From Burkholderiales bacterium UBA1834 (GTDB taxonomy: Bacteria > Pseudomonadota > Gammaproteobacteria > Burkholderiales > Burkholderiaceae_C), in NCBI GenBank assembly GCA_002339015.1, contig DDJC01000080.1, positions 5,434 through 36,780 of the forward strand: a stretch of DNA of 31,347 nt. The letters are read 5' to 3'. This document shows positions 29,609-31,347 of this stretch, piece by piece. The position numbers and the translations under genes are program-made. Under the pieces are notes generated by a model. The model did no database searches and was not told where the DNA came from. It worked only from the letters and a program-made list of their open reading frames with translations. Every line of letters begins with the position of its first letter. The stretch's first letter is position 1.

Positions 29609-31347
29609 CTAGGCCTTGATTGGCTGCCCCAGCTGCCGCAACAGATCCCGCACGTACTGCGCGCGGTCCTTCGGGTCGCTCAGCGCCTTCTCCACCCGCA
29701 GCTTGTCGTTGCCCGCCAGCTTGATCTGCTTGTTCTTCTGCACCAGCTCGATGATGCGCATCGGCTCGATCGGCGGGTTGGGCCGGAAGGTCACGTTGAT
29801 GATGCCGGGCGCCGCGTCGATCTTGACCACGCCATAGGGCTTGGCCAGCACGCGCAGCTTGTGCGTATCGAACAGGGTCTGCGCCTGCGGGGGCAGCTTG
29901 CCGAAGCGATCCACGATCTCCTCCAGCATGGTGTCGATCTTGTCGGTGGAATCGGCCGTGGCCAGGCGCTTGTACAGGCTCAGGCGCACATGCACGTCGC
30001 CGCAGTAGGCATCGGGCAGCAGCGCCGGTGCATGCAGGTTGATGTCGGTGTTGCTGCCGAACATGCCCAGCGGTGAGAGCAGGTCCGGCTCCTTGCCGTT
30101 CTTGAGCGAGCGCACGGCCTCCGACAGCATCTCGTTGTAGAGCTGGAAGCCCACCTCCATCATGTTGCCGCTCTGGTTGTCGCCCAGCACCTCGCCCGCG
30201 CCGCGGATTTCCAGGTCGTGCATGGCCAGGTAGAAGCCGCTGCCCAGCTCTTCCATGTTCTGAATGGCGTCCAGGCGCTGCGCGGCCTGCTTGGTCAGGC
30301 CCTCCACATCGGGCACCAGCAGGTAGGCATAGGCCTGGTGGTGCGAGCGGCCCACGCGGCCACGCAACTGGTGCAGCTGTGCCAGGCCGAACTTGTCGGC
30401 ACGCGTGATCACGATGGTGTTGGCGCTGGGCACGTCGATGCCGGTCTCGATGATGGTCGAGCACAGCAGCACGTTGTGGCGCTGGGCCACGAAGTCGCGC
30501 ATCACGCGCTCAAGCTCGCGCTCGGGCATCTGGCCGTGCGCGATGGCGATGCGCGCCTCGGGCAGCAGCTCGACCAGCTTGTCGCGCCGGTTCTCGATGG
30601 TCTCGACCTCGTTGTGCAGGAAATAGACCTGGCCGCCGCGCTTGAGCTCACGCAGCACGGCCTCGCGGATCACGCTGCTCGATTCGCTGCGCACGAAGGT
30701 CTTGATGGCCAGGCGGCGCTGCGGCGCGGTGGCGATCACGGACAGGTCGCGCAGGCCTTCCATCGCCATGCCCAGCGTGCGCGGGATCGGCGTGGCCGTG
30801 AGCGTGAGCACGTCAATGTCGGCGCGCATGGCCTTGATGGCTTCCTTGTGGCGCACGCCGAAACGGTGCTCCTCGTCGATGATGAGCAGGCCCAGGCGTT
30901 TGAACTTCACCGAATCGCTCAGCAGTTTGTGCGTGCCGATCACGATGTCGATGGTGCCGTCCTCCAGGCCCTGCATCGCGGCCTTGATCTCCTTGGCGGA
31001 TCGGAAGCGCGACATCTCGGCCACGCGCACCGGCCACTGCGAGAAGCGGTCGGAGATGTTCTGGTAGTGCTGCTCGGCCAGCAGCGTGGTGGGCGCCAGC
31101 AGGGCCACCTGCTTGCCGCCCGTCACGGCCACGAAGGCGGCGCGCAGGGCCACCTCGGTCTTGCCGAAGCCCACGTCGCCGCAGACCAGGCGGTCCATCG
31201 GGCGCGGGCTGATCATGTCCTGCACCACGGCATGGATGGCGGCGCGCTGGTCGGCCGTCTCCTCGAAGCCGAAGCTCGCGGCGAAGGCTTCGTAATCCTG
31301 CGCGCTGAAGCGGAAGGCGAAGCCCTCGCGCGCGGCGCGCTGGGCGT
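29609..31347 (-). CDS. mfd: Transcription-repair coupling factor Mfd, C-terminal half, 5' end outside window
   Basis: Mfd removes RNA polymerase stalled at DNA damage and recruits the UvrA/UvrB excision machinery. The frame is open to the right edge, giving 579 codons of a protein that is normally about 1150 residues long. The visible part starts in the run-up to the translocase (FEETADQRAAIHAVVQDM), then motif I/Walker A GDVGFGKTEVALRAAF. It continues with PTTLLAEQHY, the DEEHRFGVRHKE motif II and TLTATPIPRTLGMA. Then come HNEVETI, STIIETGIDVPSANTIVI and QLRGRVGRSHHQAYAYLL of the second RecG-like domain. The TRCF domain completes the C-terminus (about the last 170 residues, from GKLPPQAQTLFD). 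These features separate it from RecG. No start can be given. Confidence 0.96.
   Translation of the reverse strand, partial: AQRAAREGFAFRFSAQDYEAFAASFGFEETADQRAAIHAVVQDMISPRPMDRLVCGDVGFGKTEVALRAAFVAVTGGKQVALLAPTTLLAEQHYQNISDRFSQWPVRVAEMSRFRSAKEIKAAMQGLEDGTIDIVIGTHKLLSDSVKFKRLGLLIIDEEHRFGVRHKEAIKAMRADIDVLTLTATPIPRTLGMAMEGLRDLSVIATAPQRRLAIKTFVRSESSSVIREAVLRELKRGGQVYFLHNEVETIENRRDKLVELLPEARIAIAHGQMPERELERVMRDFVAQRHNVLLCSTIIETGIDVPSANTIVITRADKFGLAQLHQLRGRVGRSHHQAYAYLLVPDVEGLTKQAAQRLDAIQNMEELGSGFYLAMHDLEIRGAGEVLGDNQSGNMMEVGFQLYNEMLSEAVRSLKNGKEPDLLSPLGMFGSNTDINLHAPALLPDAYCGDVHVRLSLYKRLATADSTDKIDTMLEEIVDRFGKLPPQAQTLFDTHKLRVLAKPYGVVKIDAAPGIINVTFRPNPPIEPMRIIELVQKNKQIKLAGNDKLRVEKALSDPKDRAQYVRDLLRQLGQPIKA

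Noticed and set aside
27837..30464. An 875-codon open frame on - opposite the COG2509 gene and out of frame with mfd
   Set aside because: It crosses two real genes in the wrong frames; composition is that of a GC shadow.
1..31347. CRISPR arrays, tRNA/rRNA genes, insertion sequences, toxin-antitoxin or phage genes
   Set aside because: No spaced repeats, no cloverleaf-like or rRNA segments, and no transposase, integrase or toxin motifs were seen in reading both strands.

Overview
The window is GC-rich, densely packed bacterial chromosome with no tRNA, rRNA, CRISPR array, insertion sequence or phage gene that I can see. Protein families and gene order point to a betaproteobacterium of the order Burkholderiales (Comamonadaceae, Leptothrix or Aquabacterium-like). 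Grounds for this are the MutL with an endonuclease-type C-terminus, the long-form NadA, the EmrAB pair, and the queG / tsaE-amiC / mutL / miaA gene set. The genus is inference. Every gap between genes is shorter than 200 bases, so no stretch over 300 bases lacks a gene.

Layout: 1-2699 holds the end of an EmrA-like adaptor and a complete EmrB-like exporter (+). 2724-8154 is a minus-strand run reading mutL, an RluF-like pseudouridine synthase, a Bcr/CflA-type exporter and miaA. 8193-8840 is a DedA membrane protein (+), convergent with nadB (8869-10515, -). A YpfJ-type zinc metallopeptidase and a quinone oxidoreductase follow on +. queG (-) and tsaE-amiC (+) diverge from overlapping start codons near 13860. 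A minus-strand block from 23237 down to 15966 reads flippase-like protein, GT2 glycosyltransferase, GT39 glycosyltransferase, PAP2 phosphatase, nadA, nadC and a small ComFB-family gene. On + come an RraA-family protein and an alpha-oxoamine synthase. serB (-) follows, then a TfoX-domain protein, a fatty-acid-hydroxylase/sterol-desaturase protein and a COG2509 flavoprotein (+). The window ends inside mfd (-).

How the genes work together: nadB, nadA and nadC make quinolinate and nicotinate mononucleotide from aspartate, although nadB is about 6 kb from nadA-nadC. miaA, queG and tsaE act in tRNA anticodon-loop modification. With mutL and the amidase they look like a broken-up version of the queG-tsaE-amiB-mutL-miaA cluster of gammaproteobacteria. 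mutL and mfd serve DNA repair. The flippase-like/GT2/GT39/PAP2 set looks like a polyprenyl-phosphate-sugar route that decorates an envelope molecule.

The least ordinary signals are: (1) a run of -10-like hexamers ending 6-9 bases before start codons that lack a Shine-Dalgarno, suggesting leaderless transcripts; (2) an eight-C tract at codons 5-8 of mutL; (3) short GC stem-loops at convergent gene ends, some spanning a stop codon; (4) two tandem repeats in intergenic DNA; and (5) the envelope-glycosylation cassette and the orphan alpha-oxoamine synthase. I found no clear new defence or mobile system.
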